A stretch of DNA of 64,000 bases from Pseudomonas fluorescens (GCF_902497995.1 NZ_CABVII010000017.1:62001-126000), one strand, 5' to 3'. Numbered from the stretch's first letter, positions 1 through 9,076 are shown. Program-made: numbers and translations. Notes: a model not told the origin generated them from the letters alone.

Positions 1-735
1 CTGCAGGATGTGATAAGCGCGTTCGAACGCGTTTTTCCAGGCTTGCGGCAGGTCGAGGGTCAGGATCGGTTCGTCGATCTGCACCCACTCCACGCCTTGC
101 CCGGCGAGGCGCCCGAGGATTTCGTTGTAGACCGGCAGCAGACGCTCCAGCAGGTCGAGTTTGTCGAAGTCGTCGCCATCGCCCTTGGATTTGCCTTTGC
201 CCAGCCACAGGTAAGTCAAAGGGCCAATGATCACCGGCTTGACGTTGTGACCGAGGGCCTTGGCCTCGTCGACTTCATCGAACAGCTGTTCCCAGCTCAG
301 TGTGAACTGCTGGTCCGCGCTGAATTCCGGGACCAGGTAGTGGTAGTTGGTGTCGAACCACTTGGTCAGCTCCTGGGCGTATTGCGCTGTGCCATGTTCG
401 CCGCCGCAGCAGCTCGCGGTAGCGCCACGGGCCATGGTGAACAGGGTGTCGAGGGTCGGCAGGCCGCGTTCATTCTTGGTGTTGTCGAAACGCTCGGGGA
501 TCACACCGAACGTCAGGGAATGGGTCAGCACCTGGTCGTACCAGGCAAAGTCGCCCACCGGCAGCAGGTCGATGCCAGCGTCTTTCTGCACTTGCCAGTG
601 GCTGGCGCGCAACTGGCGGCCGACGCTGTTCAACGCGTCCTGGTCGAGATCGCCCTTCCAGTAGGCTTCAAGGGCTTTTTTCAGTTCGCGGTCAGCGCCG
701 ATGCGCGGGAAACCCAGTGTGTGTGCCAAGGCCAT
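1..735 (-). CDS. metE: Cobalamin-independent methionine synthase, N-terminal part (cut by window edge)
   Basis: Reading the minus strand from the ATG at 735 gives 245 codons open to the window edge. The N-terminus MALAHTLGFPRIGADRELKK is the usual MetE start, and the ASCCGGEHGTAQYAQELTKW-type stretch and the PVIIGPLTYLWLGKGKS-like stretch are typical of the N-terminal barrel. MetE transfers the methyl group of 5-methyltetrahydropteroyltriglutamate to homocysteine in the cytosol, the last step of methionine synthesis without B12. The C-terminal catalytic zinc-binding barrel lies outside the window. A purine-rich GAGAG lies a few bases before the ATG. It is divergent from metR, the classical arrangement for MetR-activated metE. 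Confidence 0.95.
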   Translation of the reverse strand, partial: MALAHTLGFPRIGADRELKKALEAYWKGDLDQDALNSVGRQLRASHWQVQKDAGIDLLPVGDFAWYDQVLTHSLTFGVIPERFDNTKNERGLPTLDTLFTMARGATASCCGGEHGTAQYAQELTKWFDTNYHYLVPEFSADQQFTLSWEQLFDEVDEAKALGHNVKPVIIGPLTYLWLGKGKSKGDGDDFDKLDLLERLLPVYNEILGRLAGQGVEWVQIDEPILTLDLPQAWKNAFERAYHILQ

Positions 736-800
736 GTTGAAATTTCTCTCTATAAAAGATGCTGTAAAACATGGCGCTATTGTCGACAGTCAACCCAACA

Positions 801-813
801 TGAGACAAACTCA
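801..813. promoter_or_regulatory. Candidate MetR operator between metE and metR
   Basis: TGAG-ACAAA-CTCA is a perfect inverted repeat of two 4-base arms with a 5-base spacer, and also fits the T-N11-A rule for LysR-type binding sites. Known MetR boxes follow TGAA-N5-TTCA, so this is close to consensus. It sits 66 bases upstream of the metE ATG and about 45 upstream of metR, well placed to serve both genes. The function is inferred from the pattern and the position. Confidence 0.6.
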
Positions 814-855
814 ACCTTTTCGTGTTGATCACAAGTTTTCCTCATGGAGCCCCCG

Positions 856-1773
856 GTGCTTGAAATCCGTCACCTGAAGACCCTGCATGCCTTGCGCGAA
901 GCCGATAGCCTGGTGGATGCGGCCGACCGCCTGCACCTGACCCAGTCGGCTCTGTCCCATCAGTTCAAGGAGCTGGAGGAGCGCATGGGCATGCCGCTGT
1001 TCGTGCGCAAGACCAAACCGGTGCGCTTCACCAGCGCCGGGTTGCGCCTGCTGCAACTGGCAGACGCCACCCTGCCGTTATTGCGCGGCGCCGAGCGCGA
1101 CATCGCGCGGCTGGCCGGTGGCACTGCAGGGCGTTTGCACATGGCGATCGAGTGCCACAGTTGCTTCCAGTGGCTGATGCCTACCATCGATCAGTTCCGC
1201 GATGCCTGGCCGGAGGTCGAACTGGACCTGGCCTCGGGCTTCTCCTTCGCCCCGCTGCCGGCCCTGGCCCGGGGCGACCTGGACCTGGTGGTGACCTCCG
1301 ATCCGCTGGAACTGGCCGGGATTACCTATGTGCCGCTGTTCACTTATGAAGCGATGCTCGCGGTGGCCAACCAGCACCCGTTGGCCGGCAAGGCTTATAT
1401 CGTCCCGGAAGACTTGCTGACGGAAACGCTGATCACTTACCCGGTAGAGCGTGATCGGCTGGACATCTTCACCCGCTTCCTGGAACCGGCCGACATCGAA
1501 CCGGCCCAGGTCCGCACCTCGGAACTGACGGTAATGATGATGCAACTGGTGGCCAGTGGACGCGGCGTGTGCGGCATGCCGCATTGGGCGCTGCATGAAT
1601 ACAGCTCACGGGGTTATGTGAAGGCCAAGCGCCTCGGTGAGAAGGGTTTGTTCGCGACCTTGTACGCGGGGATTCGTGCCGACATGCTGGATGCGCCGTA
1701 TATGCGCGATTTCCTGCTGACGGCCAAGGACACGTCGTTCTCGACCCTCGATGGCGTCAGCCCCGTCCGTTAG
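856..1773 (+). CDS. metR: LysR-type transcriptional activator of methionine genes, MetR
   Basis: The protein has an N-terminal winged helix (HLTQSALSHQFKELEERMG) and a LysR substrate-binding domain that in MetR senses homocysteine. The divergent metE supports the assignment. I prefer the GTG at 856 (MLEIRHLKTLHAL, the usual start of Pseudomonas MetR) because GGAG lies six bases before it. The ATG at 844 would add MEPP and has no clear ribosome binding site. The length, about 305 residues, is normal for the family. It is expected to activate metE and perhaps other methionine and folate genes and to repress itself through the shared operator. Confidence 0.92.
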   Translation: MLEIRHLKTLHALREADSLVDAADRLHLTQSALSHQFKELEERMGMPLFVRKTKPVRFTSAGLRLLQLADATLPLLRGAERDIARLAGGTAGRLHMAIECHSCFQWLMPTIDQFRDAWPEVELDLASGFSFAPLPALARGDLDLVVTSDPLELAGITYVPLFTYEAMLAVANQHPLAGKAYIVPEDLLTETLITYPVERDRLDIFTRFLEPADIEPAQVRTSELTVMMMQLVASGRGVCGMPHWALHEYSSRGYVKAKRLGEKGLFATLYAGIRADMLDAPYMRDFLLTAKDTSFSTLDGVSPVR

Positions 1774-1788
1774 CACACCACGAACCTT

Positions 1789-1893
1789 GTAGGAGCGAGG
1801 CTTGCCCGCGAAGAACGATAACGCGGTCAGTCTGAATGACGGCATCGACCCTTTCGCGGGCAAGTCGGATCGCCGCACCGCTCGCTCCTACAG
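1789..1893. repeat. REPIN (inverted pair of REP repeats)
   Basis: A left arm GTAGGAGCGAGGCTTGCCCG and an inverted right arm (CGGGCAAG ... CTCGCTCCTAC) bracket about 35 bases of unique sequence. The right arm carries the insertion TCGGATCGCCGCACCG, also seen in the repeats near 29700 and 54215. The element lies between convergent metR and the exporter gene, typical of extragenic REP elements in this species group. Confidence 0.85.
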
Positions 1894-1940
1894 GCAGTGC
1901 CCCTGGGCATGACTGGCATCCAGCCGCTCGATCCAGATGT

Positions 1941-2579
1941 TCAAGCCGTACGGCGTTGTTCAAGCATCAGCCGCACTGCCAGCGCCGACAGCACGCACCC
2001 CATGAAATAACGCTGCATTGCCAGCCAGCCCGGGTTGTTGACGAACCACGATGCAATGCCCGCCGCGAACAGGGCGATGAGCAGGTTGACGCTGAAGCTG
2101 ACGCTGATCTGGGTCAGGCCGAGGAGGATGCTCTGGGTAAACACCGAGCCATGCTCAGGCGTGATGAACTGCGGAAACACCGACAGGTAAAACACGGCGA
2201 TCTTCGGATTCAGGGCGCTGGTCAGAAAGCCCATGGTGATCAGTTTGCGCGACGAGTCCGGCGGCAATCGCTGCGCCTCGAAGGGTGAACGCGCTCCCGG
2301 TTTGACCGCCTGCCAGGCCAGCCACATCAGGTACAGCGCCCCGGCCCACTTCAGCACTTCATAGGCCATCGGCACCGCGAGGAACACCGCGGTCAAACCG
2401 GCAGCCGCCGCAAACAGGTGCACGAAGAATCCCGCGACCACGCCGAGCAACGACGTCACGCCGGCCTTGCGCCCCTGGCAGATCGAACGGGAGATCAGGT
2501 AGATCATGTTCGGCCCCGGCGTCAGCACCATCAGCAACGCGGCGGCGGCGAAGATCAGCAAATCTTGAAGAGGAATCAT
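1941..2579 (-). CDS. LysE/RhtB-family amino-acid exporter
   Basis: A 212-residue integral membrane protein with about six hydrophobic segments. It has the family signature LTPGPNMIYLISRSICQGRK near residues 19-38, including the GPNM motif and the basic loop after it. NPKIAVFYLSVFPQF near the middle is the second conserved RhtB stretch. Members export amino acids such as homoserine, threonine, lysine or leucine. The substrate cannot be told from the sequence. It is transcribed towards metR, with a REPIN between them, and starts about 20 bases after the NUDIX remnant, so it may share its transcript. Confidence 0.9.
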   Translation of the reverse strand: MIPLQDLLIFAAAALLMVLTPGPNMIYLISRSICQGRKAGVTSLLGVVAGFFVHLFAAAAGLTAVFLAVPMAYEVLKWAGALYLMWLAWQAVKPGARSPFEAQRLPPDSSRKLITMGFLTSALNPKIAVFYLSVFPQFITPEHGSVFTQSILLGLTQISVSFSVNLLIALFAAGIASWFVNNPGWLAMQRYFMGCVLSALAVRLMLEQRRTA

Positions 2580-2601
2580 GACGGGTCCTTGGCATGAATG
2601 A

Positions 2602-2883
2602 TCAGGCGATCGCGGTCAGCGAGCCTCGATAAAACGGCAGGATGAGGTCTCGTGTCAATGGCGCCAGCGTGAGATTGCCGTCGGTGACGGGATCGATCCA
2701 GCGCACCTCTTCGATCTCCGCTGCCGGGGATACGCCTGAGTCGATAGTCAGCTGAAAGAGCTCGGCCTGGACGACAAAACCCGGCTCATTGGCGGCCGGC
2801 GCAGAAAACTGCCCCAGGTAGGTGGCCTGCGCCGGGTCGATGACCAGGTCCAGCTCTTCTGATCCGGAAATGATTCGGTTCAT
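2602..2883 (-). pseudogene. Decapitated NUDIX hydrolase remnant
   Basis: The 93-residue reading frame matches the C-terminal two thirds of a small NUDIX hydrolase (GLVIDPAQATYLGQF-like, then a run ending LTLAPLTRDLILPFYRG). The N-terminal barrel strands and almost the whole NUDIX box (GX5EX7REUXEEXGU) are absent. Only a trace (EELDL) of its end remains, behind an unrelated MNRIISGS leader. Intact relatives are about 135 residues. Upstream on the same strand is a short frame (MDPSQLSIDPCPEIRATE then stop) that could be the stump of another gene, which would fit a deletion fusing two genes. Loss of the catalytic glutamates means it cannot be an active pyrophosphohydrolase. Confidence 0.7.
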
Positions 2884-2979
2884 TCAGTAGCGCGTATCTC
2901 TGGACAGGGGTCTATGCTCAGCTGACTCGGATCCATAATCTGTACGTTCGGCCAGGTGATCAGGGAAAGGATGCCCCCA

Positions 2980-3027
2980 ATGAGCACACCCCATCATAAA
3001 GCCGCCGGTCCCGGCACATGTCGATGA
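2980..3027 (+). other. Possible 15-codon leader peptide coupled to the c-di-GMP operon
   Basis: An ATG at 2980 has a good ribosome binding site (GGAAAGG, spacing about 9). It opens a 15-residue frame, MSTPHHKAAGPGTCR, whose TGA overlaps the ATG at 3024 of the next gene as ATGA. The downstream gene itself has no convincing ribosome binding site at 3018 or 3024, so translation may reach it by coupling. A frameshift that separated an original N-terminus is the alternative. Confidence 0.35.
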
Positions 3028-5324
3028 ATACGCTGCTGGCGCGGACCAACCGGCGGATTCTGATCGTCGACGATACTGCCTCGATTCATGCCGACTTCGC
3101 CAAGATCCTCAGCCCGCCCTCGTTCGATGACGACAGCCTGGTCAGCGCCGAAAATGCCCTGTTCGGCTCCTCTGCGGCGATTTCACCGCAAAGTTTCCTG
3201 CTCGATTCGGCGTTTCAGGGCCTCGAGGCCCTGGACAAGGTCGAGACGGCACTGGCCAACGACCTGCCCTATGCAATGGCCTTCATCGACATGCGCATGC
3301 CACCGGGCTGGGACGGGCTTGAGACCATCGAACGGCTGTGGCAGGTCGATCCCAAGCTGCAAGTGGCACTCTGCACCGCCTATTCCGACTATTCCTGGGA
3401 CGACATCGACGAGCGCCTGGAGCTGGGCGATCGCTTGCTGATTCTGAAAAAACCCTTCGATGCCATCGAAATCCGCCAAATGGCGAGCGCGTTGACCGCC
3501 AAATGGCAGATGAGCGAAGACGCGGCATTGAAGATGTCACTGCTGGAGCAGGCCGTCGAGGAACGCACCCGGGAGCTGTCCGATGCCAATATCATCGTGC
3601 AGAACAGCCCGACCATTCTGTATCGGTTGCGCGGCGAGCCGTCGTTTCCGCTGATGTACATCTCCCACAACATCACCCAATACGGACACATTGCCGCGGC
3701 CCTTGTGGCCTCGGCCAACTGGGCCCGGGAACTGATCCATCCCGACGATCAATCGAAGGTCGACACCGCCATGGCCCGGGTGCTCGACCGCCATGCGGCG
3801 GGCGCTTCCATCGAGTTCAGGATGCGCACCGGCAACGGCGCCTGGCGCTGGGTGGAAAACCGCTACATTCCGGTGCGCGACAAGGAAGGCCGCTTGCTGG
3901 AAGTCGAAGGCATCATCATCGACATCACCGAGCGCAAACTGGCCGAGGAGAAAATCGCCCTGCTGGCCCGCACCGACGGGCTGACCGGGCTGGCCAACCG
4001 CGCGACGCTGATCGAGCGGCTGCACCAGGCGTTCGCTGCCGCGCGACGGGGCGCGGCCACCTTTGCCATGTTTTACCTGGACCTGGATCACTTCAAACGC
4101 ATCAACGACACCCTGGGTCACCCGGTGGGCGACCTGTTGCTGCAAGAGGTGGCCCGCCGGATCAAGGCCTGCGTTCGGGAAAACGATGTGGTCGCACGCC
4201 TCGGCGGTGACGAGTTCGCGATCTTGCAACTGGACGCCAGTGACCCGACTCAATCCGCAGGGCTGGCCGCCAAGGTCCGGGATGCGCTGGTGTTGCCCTA
4301 CTCCCTGGCCGGCAATGATGTGCGGGTCTCGGTCAGTATCGGCATCAGCAGTTACAGCCCGGCCAGCACCAGTGCCGACGGCCTGCTGACCCAGGCCGAC
4401 ATGGCGCTGTATCGTTCCAAGGAAAAGGGGCGCAACCAGTACCACTTCCACTCCGAGGAGATCAATCAGGAGGTGGTCGAACGCATGGCCATCGCCAGCG
4501 ACTTGAGAGAGGCCATCGAACACGAGGAACTTGAACTGCATTACTGGCCGGAAGTGGACCTGAGCAGCGGCAGGATCCTCGGCATGGAAACGCAGGTCAG
4601 CTGGAACCACCCCGAGCGCGGGCTGCTGGAAGCTTCGGCGTTTCTGCCCGCAGCGGAAAAGACCGGCACCATCGTCGCCCTCGGCCACTGGGTGCTGGAT
4701 CGTGCGTGCCGGCAAATGCGCCAGTGGCGCGACGAAGGCATGGCACCGCCGGTTATTGCAATCAAGCTGTCCCTGGCCCAGCTCAAGAGCGGTCCCGAAC
4801 TGATCTATGACGTGCTGCGCACCACCGCGCGCTGGGAACTGTGCCCCTGGGACCTGCGCTTCGACGTCACCGAAGCGACGCTGGCCCAGACCAAATGGAC
4901 CCACAACGATGTGTTGCCACGCCTGCGTGAGCTGGGGGTGAAGATCGCCATCGACGACTTCGGCACCGCATACTCCTCTTTCGACTACCTCAAGACCTAC
5001 CAGGTCAATCACCTGAAACTCGCCCAGGCCTTCATCGACACCGCTGCCCGCGACCCGGCCAGCGCGAACACCTTGCGCGCCATCATCAACTTCGCCCGGG
5101 AGGTAGGGATCGGCATCATTGCCGAGGGCGTCGAAACCCAAGAGCAGCGCAGTTCGCTGATGGCCACCGGCTCGACGATGAACGCCCAGGGTTATTATTT
5201 CAGCAAAGCCGTCAGCAGCCAGCAGGCCGCCGAGCTGCTGAAGGCCGGCAGTATCGTGCCCGCGAACCACGACATCGGGCCGATGCTGGACAACCCGCAA
5301 CGCTCCACGGAGGACAAGGGATGA
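3018..5324 (+). CDS. Response regulator with PAS, GGDEF and degenerate EAL domains; probable diguanylate cyclase
   Basis: 768 residues. Order: receiver domain (about 12-165, phospho-acceptor Asp91 in FIDMRMPP, conserved Thr in CTAYSD and Lys in LKKPFD), a coiled linker, a PAS domain (about 190-310, ending ITERK), GGDEF (about 320-475, intact GGDEF at 396-400) and EAL (about 495-750). The EAL motif is MET at 523-525. The metal-binding Asn of the usual VNVSA strand is Lys583, and the Glu of LEITE is Asp616, so phosphodiesterase activity is unlikely while cyclase activity is plausible. It overlaps the next gene by four bases (ATGA). The cognate kinase is probably the third gene. The start may be 3018 or 3024. 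Confidence 0.9.
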   Translation: MSMNTLLARTNRRILIVDDTASIHADFAKILSPPSFDDDSLVSAENALFGSSAAISPQSFLLDSAFQGLEALDKVETALANDLPYAMAFIDMRMPPGWDGLETIERLWQVDPKLQVALCTAYSDYSWDDIDERLELGDRLLILKKPFDAIEIRQMASALTAKWQMSEDAALKMSLLEQAVEERTRELSDANIIVQNSPTILYRLRGEPSFPLMYISHNITQYGHIAAALVASANWARELIHPDDQSKVDTAMARVLDRHAAGASIEFRMRTGNGAWRWVENRYIPVRDKEGRLLEVEGIIIDITERKLAEEKIALLARTDGLTGLANRATLIERLHQAFAAARRGAATFAMFYLDLDHFKRINDTLGHPVGDLLLQEVARRIKACVRENDVVARLGGDEFAILQLDASDPTQSAGLAAKVRDALVLPYSLAGNDVRVSVSIGISSYSPASTSADGLLTQADMALYRSKEKGRNQYHFHSEEINQEVVERMAIASDLREAIEHEELELHYWPEVDLSSGRILGMETQVSWNHPERGLLEASAFLPAAEKTGTIVALGHWVLDRACRQMRQWRDEGMAPPVIAIKLSLAQLKSGPELIYDVLRTTARWELCPWDLRFDVTEATLAQTKWTHNDVLPRLRELGVKIAIDDFGTAYSSFDYLKTYQVNHLKLAQAFIDTAARDPASANTLRAIINFAREVGIGIIAEGVETQEQRSSLMATGSTMNAQGYYFSKAVSSQQAAELLKAGSIVPANHDIGPMLDNPQRSTEDKG

Positions 5325-7186
5325 AAACTCCTTTCGTGCGAACTAACCGGCGCATTCTGATCATCGACGATACGCCCTCGATTCATGAGGATTTTCGCAA
5401 GATCCTTGGCGCGCAAAGCGAAGATGAACAGACCCTGGCCGGCACGGAAGAAGCCCTGTTCGGCACGCTGGCGCGTGATCGACTGACGTTCCAGCTCGAC
5501 TCGGCCTACCAGGGTTCGGAGGCCCTCGAACGGGTCCAGTGCGCACTGGCCGAAGGTCGACCTTATGCCATGGCCTTCATCGACATGCGCATGCCACCGG
5601 GCTGGGATGGCCTGGATACCATCGAACAGCTGTGGCAGGCCGACCCGCACCTGCAAATTGCGCTGTGCACCGCCTATTCCGATTACAGCTGGGAAGACAT
5701 GGCGGAGCGGCTGGAATTCGGCGATCAGTTGCTGGTGCTGAAAAAACCTTTCGACAGCCTGGAAATCCGGCAGATGGCCAGTGCCCTGACCTGGAAGTGG
5801 CAGATGGCTCAGGACGCGGCAATGAAAGTCCTGAGCCTGGAGCAAACCATCGAGGCCCGGGTCCACGAACTGCTCAAGGTGTCGCATCTATTGCAGTACG
5901 ACGTCCTGACCGAGCTGCCCAACAGTACCTTGCTGGGTGACCGCTTGAACCAATCACTGGCGCTGTCCCGGCGCCATGACAAACAACTGGCAGTGATGTT
6001 TCTGGGACTCGACCGCTTCAAGCGCATCAACAACGCCCTGGGTCACCCGGTCGGTGACCAGATGCTCAAACAGGTCGGGCGCAATCTGGTGGCCACGGTG
6101 CGTGAGTCCGACTCGGTGTTTCGCTACGGTTCGGACGAATTCGTAGTGATCCTCGCCGATATCCGCCACCCCCAGCAGACCAAGGGCATCGCCGAAAAAC
6201 TCCTCAACGCCATCCGCGCGCCCCAGCACATCGCCGGCCACGACCTGAGCGTAACCGCCAGCATGGGCATCAGCGTTTATCCCGACGACGGCTTCGATGC
6301 CATCTCGCTGATCAAGAAAGCCGAAACCGCGATGCGCAACGTCAAGGACAGCGGCCCGGACGACTTCAGTTTTTTCATCGACGACATGAACCAGCGGGCC
6401 CGGGATGAGCAAAGCATCGAGACCGGCATTCGCCTGGCGCTGGAACGCAACGAATTTGTCCTGCATTACCAACCCAAACTGGACCTGGGCAGCGGTCAGG
6501 TGGTCGGCGCCGAGGCCTTGATCCGCTGGCATAAACCGGGGCATGGCTGCGTCTACCCGTCGGATTTCATCGGCGTGGCCGAAGACAGCGGCTTGATCGT
6601 CCCGTTGAGTAAATGGGTGCTGGCCCAGGCTTGTCGACAAGCCTGCGCATGGCAGGCGGCCGGGCTGCCGAAGCTCTGCATGTCGGTGAACGTGTCGGCC
6701 ATCGACTTCCGCCATCGGGACTTTGTCGACGGCGTCGAGCAGATACTCAAGGACACCGGTCTGGAGCCGTCCTTGCTCGAGCTGGAAATCACCGAAGGCG
6801 TATTGATGCAAAACATCGATGCCACCGTCACGGCCCTGAACCGGATCAAGGCATTGGGGGTGCGATTGGCCATCGATGACTTCGGTACCGGTTATTCCAG
6901 CCTGAGTTACTTGCGGCGCTTTCCCGTCGACGTGCTGAAAATCGACCAGTCGTTCATTCGCGGCTTGAGCAGCGACAGCAACGATGCCGCGCTGGTCAGC
7001 GCCATTATCAGCCTGGGCCGCAGCCTCAAGCTGACCATCATTGCCGAAGGGGTGGAAACCCTCGAGCAGCTGGACTTCCTCAAGGCTCATCAATGCGAGG
7101 AAGGCCAGGGTTACTACTTCAGCAACGCCGTGGAGCCGGAGGCCTTCGTCCGGTATCTGGGGTCGGTGAAGCCCTGTGACCGGTGA
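5321..7186 (+). CDS. Response regulator with degenerate GGDEF and intact EAL; probable c-di-GMP phosphodiesterase
   Basis: 621 residues, closely related to its upstream neighbour in the receiver domain (Asp88 in FIDMRMPP, LKKPFD) but without a PAS domain. The GGDEF motif is GSDEF at 270-274. Loss of the second glycine should hinder GTP binding. The EAL domain is complete: AEALIRW at 397-403, SVNVSA, LELEITE, IDDFGTGYSS, LKIDQSF, AEGVE and GQGYYFS are all present. Prediction: hydrolyses c-di-GMP to pGpG when phosphorylated. It begins inside the end of the preceding gene (4-base overlap) and is followed 18 bases later by the kinase, so all three are one operon. Confidence 0.9.
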   Translation: MKTPFVRTNRRILIIDDTPSIHEDFRKILGAQSEDEQTLAGTEEALFGTLARDRLTFQLDSAYQGSEALERVQCALAEGRPYAMAFIDMRMPPGWDGLDTIEQLWQADPHLQIALCTAYSDYSWEDMAERLEFGDQLLVLKKPFDSLEIRQMASALTWKWQMAQDAAMKVLSLEQTIEARVHELLKVSHLLQYDVLTELPNSTLLGDRLNQSLALSRRHDKQLAVMFLGLDRFKRINNALGHPVGDQMLKQVGRNLVATVRESDSVFRYGSDEFVVILADIRHPQQTKGIAEKLLNAIRAPQHIAGHDLSVTASMGISVYPDDGFDAISLIKKAETAMRNVKDSGPDDFSFFIDDMNQRARDEQSIETGIRLALERNEFVLHYQPKLDLGSGQVVGAEALIRWHKPGHGCVYPSDFIGVAEDSGLIVPLSKWVLAQACRQACAWQAAGLPKLCMSVNVSAIDFRHRDFVDGVEQILKDTGLEPSLLELEITEGVLMQNIDATVTALNRIKALGVRLAIDDFGTGYSSLSYLRRFPVDVLKIDQSFIRGLSSDSNDAALVSAIISLGRSLKLTIIAEGVETLEQLDFLKAHQCEEGQGYYFSNAVEPEAFVRYLGSVKPCDR

Positions 7187-7204
7187 ATGGGGAGGCAAAT
7201 CTTT

Positions 7205-9076
7205 ATGAGGAAATCTCACCGCCGCAACCTGGCGCTGTTGGGCATCGTCGCCGTGATGCTGGCCTCGACGCTGCTGTTCCTGTACCTCAAATCCAACTCG
7301 AACCAGACCACGACCTACGCCGAATCCCGGGACCTGATCGGGCGGATCAAACAGTTGAATGCCCAGTGGGAAACCGAGATCCTCAAGGCCAGGATTGCCA
7401 TCAGCCACAACTACGACCCGCTGGTCGCACCGCTGACCGAGATGACTCACCTGTGGCAACGGTTCGAAACGATGGCGTCCAGCCACGGCCGCGGCGACTC
7501 GCCCGCCTGGCGCGCCAGCCATGACGCCTACCAGAAAACCGTCCAGGAAAAGACCCGTCTGGTGGAGCAGTTCAAGTCGCACAACGCCGTGCTGCGCAAC
7601 TCGCTGGCGTTCCTGCCCACTGCCGAGGACGACATTCAGGAACAGCTGGCGCAGTGGGAGGACGGGGACAAACTACAGCTGCAGAACATCGCCACCGACA
7701 CGTACGACTTGCTGCTCAGCAGCCTGGAGTTCGCCCAGGTCACCTCCGACGACCAGGCTGCCGACATCCTGCTCGGGCTGAGCAAACTGGGGGTCAATAA
7801 AGAGCGTCTGCCTGAACAGTTCCACAGTCCGATCGATATTCTGAGCAACCACATTGCACTGATCCTGCGCGAGCAACCGGTGGTCAATCGGCTGCTTCAG
7901 AACATCGAAGCCACTCCCGTGGCCGAACGCCTGGACGACATTACCAGCCTGCTGAACACGGACCAGCAGCGGGCCGACGCGGTCAACCAGCGCTATCACT
8001 TCTACATGCTGGTGTTTTCAGTCCTGCTGGTGCTGTTGCTGGTGTACCTGGCGATTCACCTGATGCGCAGTTTCACGGTGATCCAGCGCGTCAACAAAGC
8101 CCTGCAAACCGCCAACGACGAGCTTGAATTGCGGGTGGAAGAGCGCACCCGCGAACTCAAGGACACCCAGAGCGAACTGCTCGACACCGCGCGCCAGGCC
8201 GGCATGGCCGAAATCGCCACCAACGTGTTGCACAACGTCGGCAACGTACTCAACAGCGTGAACATTTCGGCCGACCTGGTCACCCGCAAACTGCGCGCCA
8301 GCAAGTCCCAGGGTCTGGGCAAGGCCATGCAGCTGATCAACGAGCACCCAGGCGACCTCGGCACCTTTCTCACCCAGGACGAGAAAGGCAAATTGCTGCC
8401 CGGCTATCTGAATCAACTGGTGGATGCGATTGCCCTGGAACAACAAGGCATGACCGCGGAACTGGCGCAACTGAGCAAAAGTGTCGACCACATCAAGGAC
8501 ATTGTCACCACCCAGCAATCCTATGCCGGTGCCAACAGCCTGATGGAACCGCTGCACATCAGCGAATTGCTCGAAGATGCCCTGCGCATGAACTTCGGCG
8601 CGCTGACCCGACATCACGTCACAGTGATCAAGGAGTACGGCGCGGTGCCGCAGGTCATGGGCGACAAGCACCGGCTGCTGCTGATCCTGATCAACCTGAT
8701 CAGCAACGCCAGGTACGCCATGTCAGATCTTGGCAATCGCCCGCGGCAAATGACTCTCGGGGTAAAAATAGTCGAAGACACGATCCTGCAAGTCAGCGTC
8801 AAGGACGATGGTGAAGGCATCGCCGAAGAGAACATGACGCGGATCTTTGCCCACGGATTTACCACCCGCAAGGAAGGCCACGGTTTCGGCCTGCACAGCT
8901 GCGCCCTGGCCGCCATCGAGATGAACGGCCACCTCAGCGCTCATAGTGACGGCCCGGGCAAGGGCGCGCTGTTCACCTTGCAGATCCCGCTCAAAGCCGT
9001 CCCGGGGCTCGCTCCTGCAGGTCACCAGTGCAGCACCTTGAGCGGGACTGGCTCTTTCATGACGATGAAACCGTAG
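7205..9076 (+). CDS. Membrane sensor histidine kinase with DAHL-type periplasmic domain
   Basis: Two membrane helices (about residues 10-28 and 268-290) flank a helical periplasmic domain of about 235 residues with the repeat-like pattern of DAHL sensor domains. A coiled coil (ANDELELRVEERTREL) leads to the dimerisation helix with His343 in VLHNVGNVLNSV. The ATPase domain follows: N box LINLISNARYAM, G1 DDGEGI, F box IFAHGFTTR, G2 GHGFGLHS. It probably phosphorylates the receivers of the two preceding proteins. I chose ATG 7205, nine bases after GGGGAGG; the ATG at 7187 lies before that site. The last 55 bases overlap the convergent gtrII-like gene, and the C-terminal tail after the ATPase fold looks unstructured. 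Confidence 0.9.
   Translation: MRKSHRRNLALLGIVAVMLASTLLFLYLKSNSNQTTTYAESRDLIGRIKQLNAQWETEILKARIAISHNYDPLVAPLTEMTHLWQRFETMASSHGRGDSPAWRASHDAYQKTVQEKTRLVEQFKSHNAVLRNSLAFLPTAEDDIQEQLAQWEDGDKLQLQNIATDTYDLLLSSLEFAQVTSDDQAADILLGLSKLGVNKERLPEQFHSPIDILSNHIALILREQPVVNRLLQNIEATPVAERLDDITSLLNTDQQRADAVNQRYHFYMLVFSVLLVLLLVYLAIHLMRSFTVIQRVNKALQTANDELELRVEERTRELKDTQSELLDTARQAGMAEIATNVLHNVGNVLNSVNISADLVTRKLRASKSQGLGKAMQLINEHPGDLGTFLTQDEKGKLLPGYLNQLVDAIALEQQGMTAELAQLSKSVDHIKDIVTTQQSYAGANSLMEPLHISELLEDALRMNFGALTRHHVTVIKEYGAVPQVMGDKHRLLLILINLISNARYAMSDLGNRPRQMTLGVKIVEDTILQVSVKDDGEGIAEENMTRIFAHGFTTRKEGHGFGLHSCALAAIEMNGHLSAHSDGPGKGALFTLQIPLKAVPGLAPAGHQCSTLSGTGSFMTMKP

Noticed and set aside
3537..5300. 587-codon antisense frame in the first c-di-GMP gene
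   Set aside because: Low-complexity shadow of a GC-rich gene; the plus-strand protein has clear domains.
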